Source: Candidatus Intricatilinea gracilis (lineage in GTDB: Bacteria; Pseudomonadota; Gammaproteobacteria; Burkholderiales; Burkholderiaceae_C). Taken from it: a stretch of DNA of 64,000 nucleotides. This document shows, one piece after another, positions 16,929 to 26,231 of this stretch; within the stretch, counting starts at the first letter, position 1, and every line of letters starts with the position of its first letter. The notes below the pieces were generated by a model. That model saw only the letters and a program-made list of their open reading frames with translations, did no database searches and was not told the origin of the DNA. A program made the translations under genes and the position numbers. The stretch covers positions 62,001-126,000 of the forward strand of contig JADJDQ010000004.1 of NCBI GenBank assembly GCA_016702605.1. The letters are read 5' to 3'.

Positions 16929-18433
16929 GCCACACCGGCGCTCCGGCAGATACCGCGCCGGTCGAGCGACCCGCCGGTGCGCAAGGCGCCGCGCTCGATG
17001 CGTTGCCGCCGCCCGATCTGCTGACCCGCCCGGCCGAGCCGCCCAACCCCTGGCCGCGGTACCTCGACGACCTGCACGGTTTTGCCGCCGCGCCCGTGCC
17101 GCTGGCAACCCAAGGTCGACTGGTGCGGGTGGCCGGGCTGGTGCTCGAAGCCGCCGGCATCCGCGCGCCGGTCGGGTCGTTGTGTGACGTGCACCTGCCC
17201 GGCCAGCCGCCGGTGTCGGCCGAGGTGGTCGGTTTCACCGGCGACCGCGCCTACCTCATGCCCACCGGCGAGATCCACGGCATGTCCAGCGGTGCGCTGG
17301 TGTTGCCCTGCGAGATTCCGGTGACGGCACCGACCCTGGGCGTGCCGGCCCATCCCTGGCGGCGCAGCGAAGACCGTTCGCGCCACCTGCCGGTCGGCGC
17401 CGGCCTGCTCGGCCGCGTCGTCGATGGCCAGGGCCAGCCGCTGGACAAGCTCGGCCCGCTCACCAATGTCCGGTCCGAACCCATGGTGCGTCGCCCCATC
17501 AACGCGATGGAGCGTGACCCGGTGCGCCAGCCGCTGGACACCGGCGTGCGCGCCATCAACGCCATGTTGACCGTCGGGCGTGGCCAGCGCCTGGGCCTGT
17601 TTGCCGGCACCGGCGTGGGCAAGAGTGTGCTGCTGGGCATGATGGCGCGTTACACCGCTGCCGACGTCATCGTCGTCGGCCTGATCGGCGAACGTGGCCG
17701 TGAAGTGAAGGAGTTCATCGAGGACATCCTGGGTGTCGAAGGCCGCGCCCGCTCGGTGGTGGTGGCCGCGCCTGCCGACGCACCGCCGCTCACCCGGCTG
17801 CAGGGCGCTCACTACGCCACCGCCGTGGCCGAATACTTTCGCGACCAGGGCCTGGACGTGCTGCTGCTGATGGATTCACTCACGCGTTACGCCATGGCGC
17901 AGCGCGAGATCGCCCTGGCCATCGGCGAGCCGCCCGCCACCAAGGGTTACCCGCCGAGCTGTTTCGCCAAGCTGCCGCAGCTGGTGGAGCGCAGTGGCAA
18001 CGGCAGCGCCGGGCAGGGTTCGATCACCGCCTTCTACACCGTGCTGAGTGAAGGTGACGACCAGCAGGACCCGATCGCCGACGCGGCACGCGGCATCCTG
18101 GACGGCCACATCGTGCTCAGCCGCGATCTGGCCGAATCGGGCCACTACCCGGCCATCGACGTCGAGAAGTCGATCTCGCGCGTCATGCCCGCCGTGGCCG
18201 CGCGTGAACACGTCGAAGCTGCGCGGCGCATCCGCCAGATGCTGGCGCGCCTGAGCAAGGCACGCGACCTCATCCAGCTCGGCGCCTACACCCCCGGCCA
18301 CGACCTCGACCTCGACATCGCCGTGCGTTCACAAGCCCAGCTGCGCAGCCTGCTGCAACAAGACACCTGGCAACGCGCCACCCTGGTCGACAGCATCGCG
18401 CAGTTGCACCAGGTCAGCCGCGGTGCCGCCTGA
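16925..18433 (+). CDS. fliI: Flagellum-specific ATPase FliI
   Basis: 502 aa, related to F1-ATPase beta subunits; it energises or primes substrate delivery to the export gate. Walker A is GTGVGKS at residues 228-234; the Walker B region is DVLLLMDSLTRYAMAQREI; GERGREVKEFIEDILG and PPSCFAKLPQLVERSG are FliI/YscN signatures. The ATG overlaps the fliH stop (ATGA). The N-terminus is about 40 residues longer than in enteric FliI. Confidence 0.98.
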   Translation: MSHTGAPADTAPVERPAGAQGAALDALPPPDLLTRPAEPPNPWPRYLDDLHGFAAAPVPLATQGRLVRVAGLVLEAAGIRAPVGSLCDVHLPGQPPVSAEVVGFTGDRAYLMPTGEIHGMSSGALVLPCEIPVTAPTLGVPAHPWRRSEDRSRHLPVGAGLLGRVVDGQGQPLDKLGPLTNVRSEPMVRRPINAMERDPVRQPLDTGVRAINAMLTVGRGQRLGLFAGTGVGKSVLLGMMARYTAADVIVVGLIGERGREVKEFIEDILGVEGRARSVVVAAPADAPPLTRLQGAHYATAVAEYFRDQGLDVLLLMDSLTRYAMAQREIALAIGEPPATKGYPPSCFAKLPQLVERSGNGSAGQGSITAFYTVLSEGDDQQDPIADAARGILDGHIVLSRDLAESGHYPAIDVEKSISRVMPAVAAREHVEAARRIRQMLARLSKARDLIQLGAYTPGHDLDLDIAVRSQAQLRSLLQQDTWQRATLVDSIAQLHQVSRGAA

Positions 18434-18450
18434 TCCACACCGGAGTGCCC

Positions 18451-19035
18451 ATGTCCCACCGCGGTTCAGCCAACCCGAACAGCTCAGCCCCCGAGCCAAG
18501 TGACAGCCTGCAGGTGTTGCTCGAAGCCACCGAGCGCCAGCGTGACCAGGCCCTGGCGCGGCAAAACCGTGCGCAGGCCCTGCTCGACGCCGCCATGGGT
18601 CAGGCCGAGCAGTTGCGCGACTACAAGGCCAGTTGCCAGGACCGCTGGGGCCAGCAGTTCCGCAGCGGGGCGTCCATCACCCTGTTGCAGGTCTATCAGG
18701 ATTTCGCCGATCGCCTGCACGGCGCCGTCGACCTGCAGGGCCGCCAGATCGAACGCCTGCGCGCCGACGTGGCCCGTTGCGAGGCCGAGACCCTGGCCGC
18801 CGAGTTGCGTGTGGCGTCGATCGACAAGCTCATTGCCCGCAGGCGTGCCGAGAAGTTGATCAAGACCGAACGGCGCGAGCAAAAGCAGCAGGACGAATAC
18901 GCGGGCCGCATGGCCTGGCAGGCCGGTCAGGACGGCGGCGGCAGCCTGCGGTTTGCGTCGCTCGGCTCATCGTCGGGTGGTGCGGCGGCGGCCTACCCCG
19001 GCGCACCGTCCACGGCCGAATGGGGCCGAGGCTGA
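18451..19035 (+). CDS. fliJ: Flagellar export protein FliJ
   Basis: 194 aa, a coiled-coil component of the export ATPase complex that also cycles chaperones. Residues ~15-150 are heptad-rich and charged (LLEATERQRDQALARQNRAQ, ARRRAEKLIKTERREQKQQ). The C-terminal ~45 residues are Gly/Ser/Ala-rich and longer than usual. CGGAG lies 5 nt before the ATG at 18451. Confidence 0.9.
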   Translation: MSHRGSANPNSSAPEPSDSLQVLLEATERQRDQALARQNRAQALLDAAMGQAEQLRDYKASCQDRWGQQFRSGASITLLQVYQDFADRLHGAVDLQGRQIERLRADVARCEAETLAAELRVASIDKLIARRRAEKLIKTERREQKQQDEYAGRMAWQAGQDGGGSLRFASLGSSSGGAAAAYPGAPSTAEWGRG

Positions 19036-19078
19036 AGCCGCCCGCCCGGCGACCCACACCACCCACGCGTCGATCACC

Positions 19079-20848
19079 ATGTCCTTGCACACCACTTCTG
19101 CACCGCTGGCAGCCAGCGCGACCCGCCTGACGGTCGACGGCTCCGATCGCGGCGGCACCGACCGTAGTGCCTCACCCGGTCTGTTTGCCGGCCTGCTGCA
19201 GGAACAAAAACTCACGGCGCAGCCAATCAGCCAGGCCCTGCCGAAAGGCGCCGGAGCAACTGCACCGGCCCAGGGCTTTCGCCCCACGCTGACACCCCCA
19301 CCCGCCGCGACGACGGCGCCGGCCGCACGGTCCGGTGACGCTGGGGCGGCCGAGGCTCGCCGCACCGAACGAGCCACGGTCGAAGCCCATGCCGACAGCC
19401 ACCGCAGCGCCGATGCCCGCACCGAGGCCCACCGGGCCCAGGCCCGCCGCACCGCCGCCGCCGATGCCCAGCGCCAGCTGCAAGGTGCACGCGCCGCGGC
19501 AGGCGCGGCTCGGTCCACCGCGGCTCAGACTGACCTTGCTGCGAGTGACGATGTCGGCGCCGCGAAGGACGCTGCCAACCGGGCGCGCGACAAGGCCGGC
19601 AAAGATGCCGATCACCAGGTGGCGGCCAACGCCCGCCATGAAGGATCTGGCAGTCCTGTCGACCCGCCGGTGTCCTCGGCGCCCGGCAGTGAATCGAGCC
19701 GCCAAGGTGATGCGGCTGGCGACGCGGGGTCCACAAGCGGCCAAGGCGCCGGTGACAACAACGGCAATGGTTCCAGCAGCGGCAATGGCAATGGAAACGA
19801 CCACGGCTCGCGGGTTGAGCTAGCTGGTGTCGATGCTGGCGCAACGCAGGGCGGGGCGGCTTCGGCGGCAGGGCGGATGTCGACCGATCGCGAGCCCACG
19901 GGTGACGCCGGGCCCGCGCCAGCTTTGACCGCCGCAACGAGAGGTGGTGCGGCTCATGCCGGGTCGGCCGCAGCGGTGTCGCGCCCCACTACCGCCGCGC
20001 TCGATACCTCGAGTAATGCCGCCACCCTGGCGTCGAACAATGCCTCAACCGCCGCTGCCTTGCGCGGAGACGGTGGTGGTGCAGCCGCAGGTGTGTCGCC
20101 GCACGGTTCGGGTTCCGAGGCGCAACGTGTTGCTACGGCGCACGCCGACTCGGCCAGTTCGTCGATAGGTGGTGGGGACGTGGCCAGCTCGTTTGCCAGC
20201 GCGCTGGCCGGCGCCACGGCCGCGGCTGGCCAGCCCGTCGCGGCCGCGTCGCAGGGCGCCGCCGGAGTCACGGCGCAGGTGCCCGTGCCGGTCGACGCGC
20301 CGAAGTTCGGCGCCACCGTCATGATGCAAGTCGGCCGGTTCGCGGCCGGTGGCATCGAGCAGGCGACCCTGAACCTGAACCCGGCCGAACTCGGGCCGAT
20401 CCAGATCCAGATCACCCTCGACGGTCGACAAGCCAGCGTCGACTTCGGCGCCGCGCATGGCCACACACGCGATCTGCTTCAGGCCGCCCTGTCCGAACTG
20501 GCCGCTGCCCTGCAGGGCGACGGCCTGACCCTGGCCGCCGCACGTGTGGCCGACCTGCCGCCCACGCAGGTCGACCGCAGCGGCGCCTCGCCCTGGAGTT
20601 CGCCCGGCGCCGAATCACAGGGCTCGGCTACCTCGGCCGGGGCCGATGCCGGGCAGGGTGGCCGTGCCAACGGCGGCCAGCCGGATAGCCCTGGCAACCG
20701 CCAGGGCGGTGCCCAGGTGCCCGGCAGCACACCGATGGGCGGCGAACGCACCCAACGCCTGTCCGGGCTGGGCTGGGGTCAGCCCGACGCGTCTGCCGGC
20801 GCACCACACGCAGGCGGCCCGCGACTGGGCCTGGACCTCTACGCCTGA
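19079..20848 (+). CDS. fliK: Flagellar hook-length control protein FliK
   Basis: 589 aa, a secreted ruler that measures the hook and switches export from rod/hook to filament substrates. Residues ~1-420 are a long Ala/Gly/Ser/Asp/Arg-rich disordered stretch. The C-terminal Flg_hook domain (~425-520) is clear: VMMQVGRFAAGGIEQATLNL and LNPAELGPIQIQITLDG, followed by an Ala/Gly-rich tail. The ATG is at 19079, 43 nt after fliJ. The frame also opens upstream, but that part overlaps fliJ. Large size and low complexity are normal for FliK in this group. Confidence 0.93.
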   Translation: MSLHTTSAPLAASATRLTVDGSDRGGTDRSASPGLFAGLLQEQKLTAQPISQALPKGAGATAPAQGFRPTLTPPPAATTAPAARSGDAGAAEARRTERATVEAHADSHRSADARTEAHRAQARRTAAADAQRQLQGARAAAGAARSTAAQTDLAASDDVGAAKDAANRARDKAGKDADHQVAANARHEGSGSPVDPPVSSAPGSESSRQGDAAGDAGSTSGQGAGDNNGNGSSSGNGNGNDHGSRVELAGVDAGATQGGAASAAGRMSTDREPTGDAGPAPALTAATRGGAAHAGSAAAVSRPTTAALDTSSNAATLASNNASTAAALRGDGGGAAAGVSPHGSGSEAQRVATAHADSASSSIGGGDVASSFASALAGATAAAGQPVAAASQGAAGVTAQVPVPVDAPKFGATVMMQVGRFAAGGIEQATLNLNPAELGPIQIQITLDGRQASVDFGAAHGHTRDLLQAALSELAAALQGDGLTLAAARVADLPPTQVDRSGASPWSSPGAESQGSATSAGADAGQGGRANGGQPDSPGNRQGGAQVPGSTPMGGERTQRLSGLGWGQPDASAGAPHAGGPRLGLDLYA

Positions 20849-20870
20849 GGCAGGCAGGACAGGCGCTCTT
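20842..20870 (+). terminator. Terminator-like hairpin after fliK
   Basis: CGCCTG (20842-20847), 12-nt loop, CAGGCG (20860-20865), then CTCTTTTG. It overlaps the fliK stop codon and would separate fliFGHIJK from fliLMNOPQR. Confidence 0.4.
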
Positions 20871-20878
20871 TTGCCGGG

Positions 20879-20916
20879 CTTATCCCGCCATCGTCGACCT
20901 CCGGGATTCGAATAAT
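20879..20916 (+). promoter_or_regulatory. Candidate class II promoter of the fliL operon
   Basis: CTTATCCCGCCAT (20879-20891) matches the fliF half-site TTGTTCGCGCCAT at 9 of 13 positions, and GAATAAT (20910-20916) follows GCCAT by exactly 18 nt, the same spacing as before fliF. The upstream arm of the repeat is poorly conserved here. Confidence 0.45.
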
Positions 20917-21014
20917 CGACTTCAGCAGACCCCGTGGCGCGCACCGTGCGCAGCGAGGTCACCAGGGCACGCCGAACCGGGCGCCGCCACAAGTCCACGC
21001 TGGAGTAGATCGTC

Positions 21015-21620
21015 ATGTCCGCAGCTGCAGCCCCCCCCGCTGGCGACGCACCCGTCGCCGCCAAGAAGGGCTCCAAGAAGCTCATCATCATCATCGTGGC
21101 GGTGGTGCTGCTGTTGGCCGCCGCCGGCGGTGGTGCCATCTTCCTGATGAAGAAAAACGCCGCCGATGAAGAGAGTGCGGACGGTGACGAGGCCGCGCCC
21201 AGGGCACATGCAGTCGAGCGCAAGAAGGACGCCCACAAGACACCACCGACCTTTGTGCCGCTCGACCCGTTCGTGGTCAACCTGGCCGACCGCGACCAGG
21301 AGCGTTACGCCCAGATCGGCCTGACGCTCGAGATCGACGACGCCCACTTCGCCGACGAACTCAAGGCCTACATGCCGGCGATCCGCAACGGCATCCTGAT
21401 GATCCTGGCGCACAAGACCAGCGAGGAGCTGCTGGCGCGCGAAGGCAAGGAAAAACTCGCTGCCGAAGTGCTGCGTGAAGCCGTGCGCCCGCTGGGCATC
21501 GAGATCGAGGACGAGGAAGCCGAGGCCGCAGCGGCCACGCCCGGCAAGAAAAAGAAGCGCAAGGCGCCGGTCGAGAACCCGGTCAAGAAGGTGCACTTCT
21601 CCAACTTCATCATCCAGTGA
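21015..21620 (+). CDS. fliL: Flagellar basal body-associated protein FliL
   Basis: 201 aa single-pass inner-membrane protein that surrounds and supports stators. After a short Ala/Pro/Lys-rich cytoplasmic tail, one membrane segment (~24-46, LIIIIVAVVLLLAAAGGGAI) is followed by the periplasmic FliL domain (FVPLDPFVVNLADRDQERYAQIGLTLE-type). It ends with KVHFSNFIIQ. It is the first gene of fliLMNOPQR. Confidence 0.96.
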   Translation: MSAAAAPPAGDAPVAAKKGSKKLIIIIVAVVLLLAAAGGGAIFLMKKNAADEESADGDEAAPRAHAVERKKDAHKTPPTFVPLDPFVVNLADRDQERYAQIGLTLEIDDAHFADELKAYMPAIRNGILMILAHKTSEELLAREGKEKLAAEVLREAVRPLGIEIEDEEAEAAAATPGKKKKRKAPVENPVKKVHFSNFIIQ

Positions 21621-21656
21621 CTTCCGCCGGCACCCGTCGATGACCCGAGTGTGGCC

Positions 21657-22664
21657 ATGAACCAGCAAATCCTGTCGCAAGACGAAGTCGATGCACTGCT
21701 GCAAGGCATCACGGGCGAGAGCCAGAAGCTCGAATCCGAGGAGGCCCCCGGCGCCGGCATACGCGATTACGACCTGGCCAGCCAGGAGCGCATCGTGCGC
21801 GGGCGTATGCCCACGCTCGAGATCATCAACGAACGGTTCTCGCGCAACATTCGCATCGGCCTGTTCAACTTCATCAGGAAGACGCCCGAGGTGTCGGTGG
21901 GCGGCATCAAGGTGCAGAAGTACAGCGCCTTCCTGCGCGAGACGGTGGTGCCCACCAACTTCAACATCGTCAGCGTCAGGCCGCTGCGCGGTTCGGGCCT
22001 GATCGTGTGTGACCCGGCGCTGGTGTTCTCGGTCATCGATGCCTTGTTCGGCGGCGCCGGCAAGTTCCACACACGTATCGAAGGACGCGATTTCTCGCCC
22101 ACCGAACAACGTGTCATCAGCCGCCTGGTCGAGGTCATCACGACCGAATACAAGAAGGCCTGGGTCGGCATCTATCCGCTCGAACTCGAGTTCCAGCGCT
22201 CCGAGATGCAGCCGCAGTTCGCCAACGTGGCGGCACCAGGAGAGATCGTGGTGTCGACGTCGTTCACGCTCGAGATCGGCGACTCGACCGGCACCATCCA
22301 GTTCTGCGTGCCCTATGCCACCTTCGAGCCCATTCGCGACGTGCTCTACAGCACCGTGCAGGGCGACTCCACCGAACCCGACCGGCGCTGGGTCAAGCTG
22401 CTGACCCATCAGATCCAGTCGGCCCAGGTGCAGCTCGTGGCCGAACTGGGCCATGCGCCGTCCACCGTGGAGCAGTTGCTGGCCTTCAAGCCGGGCGACT
22501 TCATCGAGCTCGATCTGGACAAGGTCATCCAGGCCAAGGTCGACGGCGTGCCGGTGCTCGAAGCGCAGTACGGCACGTCCAACGGGCGCAACGCTCTCAA
22601 GATCGAACGTATGTTGACCAATCAGAGCCAGCTCGGTTGGATAGGAGAAAACCATGTCCGCTGA
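21657..22664 (+). CDS. fliM: Flagellar motor switch protein FliM
   Basis: 335 aa. The N-terminal MNQQILSQDEVDALLQGITG is the CheY-P-binding peptide; the CheC-like middle domain (MPTLEIINERFSRNIRIGLF) and the C-terminal SpoA domain (LGHAPSTVEQLLAFKPGDFI) complete the rotor switch protein. The ATG at 21657 is preferred over the GTG at 21651 because it starts the conserved peptide. It overlaps fliN by 11 nt. Confidence 0.98.
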   Translation: MNQQILSQDEVDALLQGITGESQKLESEEAPGAGIRDYDLASQERIVRGRMPTLEIINERFSRNIRIGLFNFIRKTPEVSVGGIKVQKYSAFLRETVVPTNFNIVSVRPLRGSGLIVCDPALVFSVIDALFGGAGKFHTRIEGRDFSPTEQRVISRLVEVITTEYKKAWVGIYPLELEFQRSEMQPQFANVAAPGEIVVSTSFTLEIGDSTGTIQFCVPYATFEPIRDVLYSTVQGDSTEPDRRWVKLLTHQIQSAQVQLVAELGHAPSTVEQLLAFKPGDFIELDLDKVIQAKVDGVPVLEAQYGTSNGRNALKIERMLTNQSQLGWIGENHVR

Positions 22665-23109
22665 ACCCCTGGCCACATCGGCCGACACCACCGAGCAGGA
22701 TGAGATGGCCGCCGAATGGGCGGCGGCCCTGGGTGAGCAGCAACAAGCCAGCGAGACCGAGGTGGTCGCCGCACCCAACGACGTCATGACACCGGCGGCG
22801 TTTGCCAACCTCACGCCGGGCAATCACGGTGCGGCGCCGGGCAACGACATCAACATGATCCTCGACATCCCGGTGCAACTCACCGTGGAGCTGGGGCGCA
22901 CCCGTATCCCGATCAAACACATCCTGCAACTGGCGCAAGGGTCGGTGGTCGAGCTCGACGCCCTGGCCGGCGAGCCGATGGACGTGCTGGTGAACGGCTA
23001 CCTCATCGCCCAGGGCGAAGTGGTGGTGGTGAACGACAAGTTCGGTATCCGCCTCACCGACATCGTGACGCCGAGTGAACGTATGCGCCGGCTCTCGCGT
23101 GGCAACTGA
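22654..23109 (+). CDS. fliN: Flagellar motor switch protein FliN
   Basis: 151 aa. The SpoA domain occupies the C-terminal half (ILDIPVQLTVELGRTRIPIK, LAQGSVVELDALAGEPMDVL, VVVNDKFGIRLTDIV). The N-terminal ~65 residues are acidic/Ala-rich. A strong AGGAGA site precedes the ATG inside the fliM 3' end. Together with FliM it forms the C ring. Confidence 0.97.
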   Translation: MSAEPLATSADTTEQDEMAAEWAAALGEQQQASETEVVAAPNDVMTPAAFANLTPGNHGAAPGNDINMILDIPVQLTVELGRTRIPIKHILQLAQGSVVELDALAGEPMDVLVNGYLIAQGEVVVVNDKFGIRLTDIVTPSERMRRLSRGN

Positions 23110-23222
23110 GCCGCACGCCGACCGAGTCGACCGAATAGCCGATCGGCACCCGCTGTGCTCTCGCCCAACGCCCGTTTGACACCCGACCTGCACGCTGAAT
23201 TGCGCAACCGGACACCTCGACC

Positions 23223-23636
23223 ATGAAGGCGACCAACTTTGCGCCCCTGCTCTGGCTGATGCTGGTGCTGGTGGCGATTCCCGTCGCGCTGATGCTGCTC
23301 AAGCGCAGCGGCTGGGCGGCTCGTCTTGCCGGCACGCACGGTGCAGCCACGCAGGCCGCCCTGGTGCTGCGCGAGAGCCTGGTCATCGGGCCGAACCAGC
23401 GGGTCGTGGCGCTCGAAGTCGGCCACGGCGCCGACAAACGCTGGTTGCTGCTGGGTGTGACACCGCAGCAGATCACGACGCTGCACACATTGCCGGCGCC
23501 GTCGTTGGCACCGTCGCAAGTGGCGCTGGCCGCCACGGAGGTGGGTGCGGGTGCTGACGCCGTGCGCCCGCCGTTCGAGGTCATGCTGGCGCGGGTGCGT
23601 GCGGCAACGGCGCGCAAGTCGGGGGGCGCAGCGTGA
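23223..23636 (+). CDS. fliO: Flagellar biosynthesis protein FliO
   Basis: 137 aa. One N-terminal membrane segment (~7-27, FAPLLWLMLVLVAIPVALML) is followed by a small beta-rich FliO domain (VLRESLVIGPNQRVVALEVG, KRWLLLGVTPQQI). FliO helps assemble the FliP ring of the export gate. It is divergent in sequence as usual for this family, and position between fliN and fliP supports the call. It overlaps fliP by 4 nt. Confidence 0.88.
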   Translation: MKATNFAPLLWLMLVLVAIPVALMLLKRSGWAARLAGTHGAATQAALVLRESLVIGPNQRVVALEVGHGADKRWLLLGVTPQQITTLHTLPAPSLAPSQVALAATEVGAGADAVRPPFEVMLARVRAATARKSGGAA

Positions 23637-24388
23637 CCACCATCCGCTCCAGGTTGATCGTCGTCGCTGGTTTGTGCCTGCTCGGCGGCGGCGCCGTGGC
23701 GCAGACCACCGCGCCGGCCACCTTGCCGCTGCTGGTGGGGCAGGGCGCGGGTGCCACCAACTTCTCGGTGCCGGTGCAGACACTGCTGTTTTTCACCGCG
23801 CTGAGTTTCATCCCGGCGCTGTTGTTGCTGATGACGGGTTTCACCCGCATCGTCATCGTGCTGAGCCTGCTGCGCCAGGCCATCGGCGCCCAGGCTGCAC
23901 CGCCCAATCAGGTGATCGTCGGGTTGTCGTTGTTTCTCACCCTGTTCGTGATGGGGCCGACCTTCGACAAGATCTACGCCGAGGCCTACACACCCTACAC
24001 GGCCAACCAGATCAGCTTCACCGAAGCGCTGGAGCGCGGCGAGGCGCCGCTGCGCAGCTTCATGCTCAAGCAGACACGCCAGGCCGATCTGTCGCTGTTT
24101 GCCAAGCTGGCGCGCCTCGACGCATCGGTCAAGGCCGAGCAGGTGCCGCTGCGTGTGCTGGTGCCGGCTTTCGTCACGAGCGAGCTGAAATCTGCGTTCC
24201 AGATCGGCTTCCTGATCTTCATCCCCTTCCTGGTGATCGACATGGTGGTGGCCAGCGTGCTCATGAGCCTGGGCATGATGATGTTGTCGCCGGTGCTGGT
24301 GGCGCTGCCGTTCAAGCTCATGCTGTTCGTGCTGGCCGACGGCTGGAACCTGCTGCTCGGCTCACTGGCCGCCAGCTTCGTGCAGTGA
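23633..24388 (+). CDS. fliP: Flagellar export gate protein FliP
   Basis: 251 aa with an N-terminal cleavable signal (GLCLLGGGAVAQ) and four membrane helices: FTALSFIPALLLLMTGFTRI, IVGLSLFLTLFVMGPTFDK, a pair after LKSAFQIGFLIFIPFLVIDM, and PVLVALPFKLMLFVLADGWN. All are FliP signatures. The start is GTG at 23633, overlapping the fliO stop (GTGA). Confidence 0.97.
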   Translation: MTTIRSRLIVVAGLCLLGGGAVAQTTAPATLPLLVGQGAGATNFSVPVQTLLFFTALSFIPALLLLMTGFTRIVIVLSLLRQAIGAQAAPPNQVIVGLSLFLTLFVMGPTFDKIYAEAYTPYTANQISFTEALERGEAPLRSFMLKQTRQADLSLFAKLARLDASVKAEQVPLRVLVPAFVTSELKSAFQIGFLIFIPFLVIDMVVASVLMSLGMMMLSPVLVALPFKLMLFVLADGWNLLLGSLAASFVQ

Positions 24389-24405
24389 GTTGAAACGACA
24401 CCGTC

Positions 24406-24675
24406 ATGGACGCCACCCAAGTCTTCACCTACGGCCAGGAAGGCCTGACCATGCTGCTCATGGTGGCTGCCCCCATGTTGCTATCCGTGCTGGTGGTCGG
24501 CCTGGTGGTGAGCATCGTGCAGGCGGCGACCCAGCTGCACGAAGCGACCTTGAGTTTTGTACCCAAACTCATCGCCGCCGTGGTGGTGATGGCGGTGGCC
24601 GGGCCGTGGATGTTGACCACACTGGTCGAATACATCCAGCGCACACTGCAGGCCATCCCCGGCGCGGTGGGTTGA
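24406..24675 (+). CDS. fliQ: Flagellar export gate protein FliQ
   Basis: 89 aa, standard length. Two membrane helices (MLLMVAAPMLLSVLVVGLVV and a second after FVPKLIAAVVVMAVAGPWML) flank the conserved QAATQLHEATLSFVPK loop. Four copies join FliP and FliR in the export gate. Confidence 0.97.
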   Translation: MDATQVFTYGQEGLTMLLMVAAPMLLSVLVVGLVVSIVQAATQLHEATLSFVPKLIAAVVVMAVAGPWMLTTLVEYIQRTLQAIPGAVG

Positions 24676-24697
24676 CCCCCATCGGCGCCGTCTCGCG

Positions 24698-25459
24698 ATG
24701 ATCGGCATCTCGGAATCCCAGCTGATGCAGTGGTTGTTGCCGCTGCTGTGGCCGATGCTGCGCACGCTGGCGCTGATCTCGAGTGCGCCGGTGTTGTCGA
24801 TGCGCACCATCCCCGCGCGGGTCAAGGTCGGCCTGGCCTTTCTGGTGGCGTTGTCGGCGCAGGCCTCGTTGCCTGCCATGCCCATCGTGCCGCTCGACGG
24901 TGCCCAGGGCCTGGCCATGGTGGCGCAGCAGGTGTTGATTGGTGTCACGCTGGGGTTTGCGGCCAAGGTCGTCTTTGCCGCACTCGAATTTGCCGGTGAA
25001 CTCATCGGCCTGCAGATGGGCCTGAACTTCGCGGGGTTCTTCGACCCCACCAGCGGCGGACAAGGCACGGCCACGGCACGATTCTTCGGCACCATCGGCT
25101 CGTTGTTGTTCGTGGTGATCAACGGTCACCTGCTGCTCGTGATGGCAGTGGTGAAGAGTTTCGAGAGTTTCCCGGTCAGCACCGAGGTGTTTTCGGTCGT
25201 GCACACCTTGCAACCGCAGGTCTGGGGCGCCGAGATTTTCCGCCTGGGGCTGTGGATCGCCTTGCCCATCGTCGCCATGCTGCTGTTTGCCAACATGGTG
25301 CTGGGGGTGGTGTCGCGGGTGGCGCAACAGATCCAGGTGTTCTCGGTGGGTTTTGCCATCACGGTGTCGATCGGCCTGATCGGCATGTTGCTGACGCTTC
25401 CCATGCTGCAGGCGCCGTTCACCACGGCGCTGGAGCACATGCTGGCGCTGTTCCAGTAG
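24698..25459 (+). CDS. fliR: Flagellar export gate protein FliR
   Basis: 253 aa polytopic inner-membrane protein with about six hydrophobic segments. Conserved parts include LMQWLLPLLWPMLRTLALIS, VLIGVTLGFAAKVVFAALEF, and FAGFFDPTSGGQGTATARF. It is the last gene of the fliL operon. The ATG at 24698 has only a weak ribosome site. Confidence 0.97.
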   Translation: MIGISESQLMQWLLPLLWPMLRTLALISSAPVLSMRTIPARVKVGLAFLVALSAQASLPAMPIVPLDGAQGLAMVAQQVLIGVTLGFAAKVVFAALEFAGELIGLQMGLNFAGFFDPTSGGQGTATARFFGTIGSLLFVVINGHLLLVMAVVKSFESFPVSTEVFSVVHTLQPQVWGAEIFRLGLWIALPIVAMLLFANMVLGVVSRVAQQIQVFSVGFAITVSIGLIGMLLTLPMLQAPFTTALEHMLALFQ

Positions 25460-25479
25460 GCCACCAGGGGCTTGTGGCC
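25459..25479 (+). terminator. Hairpin at the end of the fliL operon
   Basis: GGCCAC (25459-25464), 9-nt loop, GTGGCC (25474-25479), beginning at the fliR stop codon. No T-tract follows. Confidence 0.3.
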
Positions 25480-25563
25480 GGACGGTTGGCGTCACGGTCG
25501 ACATGCTCGTCTTCCTGATGGGGCGGTGAGGCGCCACTTGACGGGCCTCGTGATAATGGGCCG

Positions 25564-26103
25564 ATGCCTCGTCCGACCCTCACCCTGGTGCTGTTTGCCG
25601 CCTGCTGTGCCGCGTTTTTGCTGCAGGGCTGCAGCCCCGCGCTCGACTGGCGCGAGGCTCGCCTGGGTGGCCAGGTCCAGCTGGTGATTCCGTGCAAGCC
25701 CGACCGCATCGAGCGCCAGCTCGAACTGGCAGGTGGCCAGGCCCAGGCGCTCATGGTGGTGTGTGATGCCGAAGGGGTGAGCTGGTCGGCCACAAGGTAC
25801 GAACTTGGTGACCCAGGCCGGGTGGACGCTGCCTTGCGCGAGCTGCGCTACAAGCTGGCGCAGAACATCGGCGGCGAAGAGCGTCGCGTCGAGGCGCGTT
25901 TGCCCGGGCCACCAGCGGTGCAGGCCCGGCGCAGCCAGCTCAGCGGCAAACGGCCGGGCGGCGAGGCTGTGCGTGCCGAAGCGCTGTTTTTCGGCGAAGC
26001 CAGCCGGGTCTACCAGGTGGTGGCCCTGTGGCCGATCGACGCCAGGCCGGCGCTGGTCGAACAGGCCGGGCAGTATCTCGATGGTGTACACCTCGGTCAT
26101 TGA
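25564..26103 (+). CDS. Hypothetical lipoprotein
   Basis: 179 aa. A signal peptide of ~20 residues (LTLVLFAACCAAFLLQGC) ends in the lipobox LLQGC with Cys22, so it is probably lipid-anchored. The mature part has a compact alpha/beta look (LGGQVQLVIPCKPDRIERQL, YQVVALWPIDARPALVEQA). No family was recognised. It is separated from fliR by ~100 bp and from the PTS genes by a hairpin, so it may be monocistronic. Confidence 0.75.
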   Translation: MPRPTLTLVLFAACCAAFLLQGCSPALDWREARLGGQVQLVIPCKPDRIERQLELAGGQAQALMVVCDAEGVSWSATRYELGDPGRVDAALRELRYKLAQNIGGEERRVEARLPGPPAVQARRSQLSGKRPGGEAVRAEALFFGEASRVYQVVALWPIDARPALVEQAGQYLDGVHLGH

Positions 26104-26144
26104 GGCAGACGGTGCGGCCGCGCGCCGCAGGCCATAACACAAAC

Positions 26145-26170
26145 AGCCGGCCCGTGACAGTGGGCCGGCT
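26145..26170. terminator. Strong hairpin between lipoprotein and PTS genes
   Basis: AGCCGGCCC (26145-26153), 8-nt loop, GGGCCGGCT (26162-26170), a perfect 9-bp GC stem. There is no T-run on the plus strand. Confidence 0.4.
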
Positions 26171-26231
26171 CAGCTGCCACACTCCACACGCCCTGGGTTT
26201 CATTCTGTTGCAGTGCACAGATAATGCCTCG

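Noticed and set aside
20922..22823. Minus-strand open frame of 633 codons across fliL-fliM
   Set aside because: Antisense to two clear flagellar genes on the plus strand and His/Gly/Arg-rich without domains.
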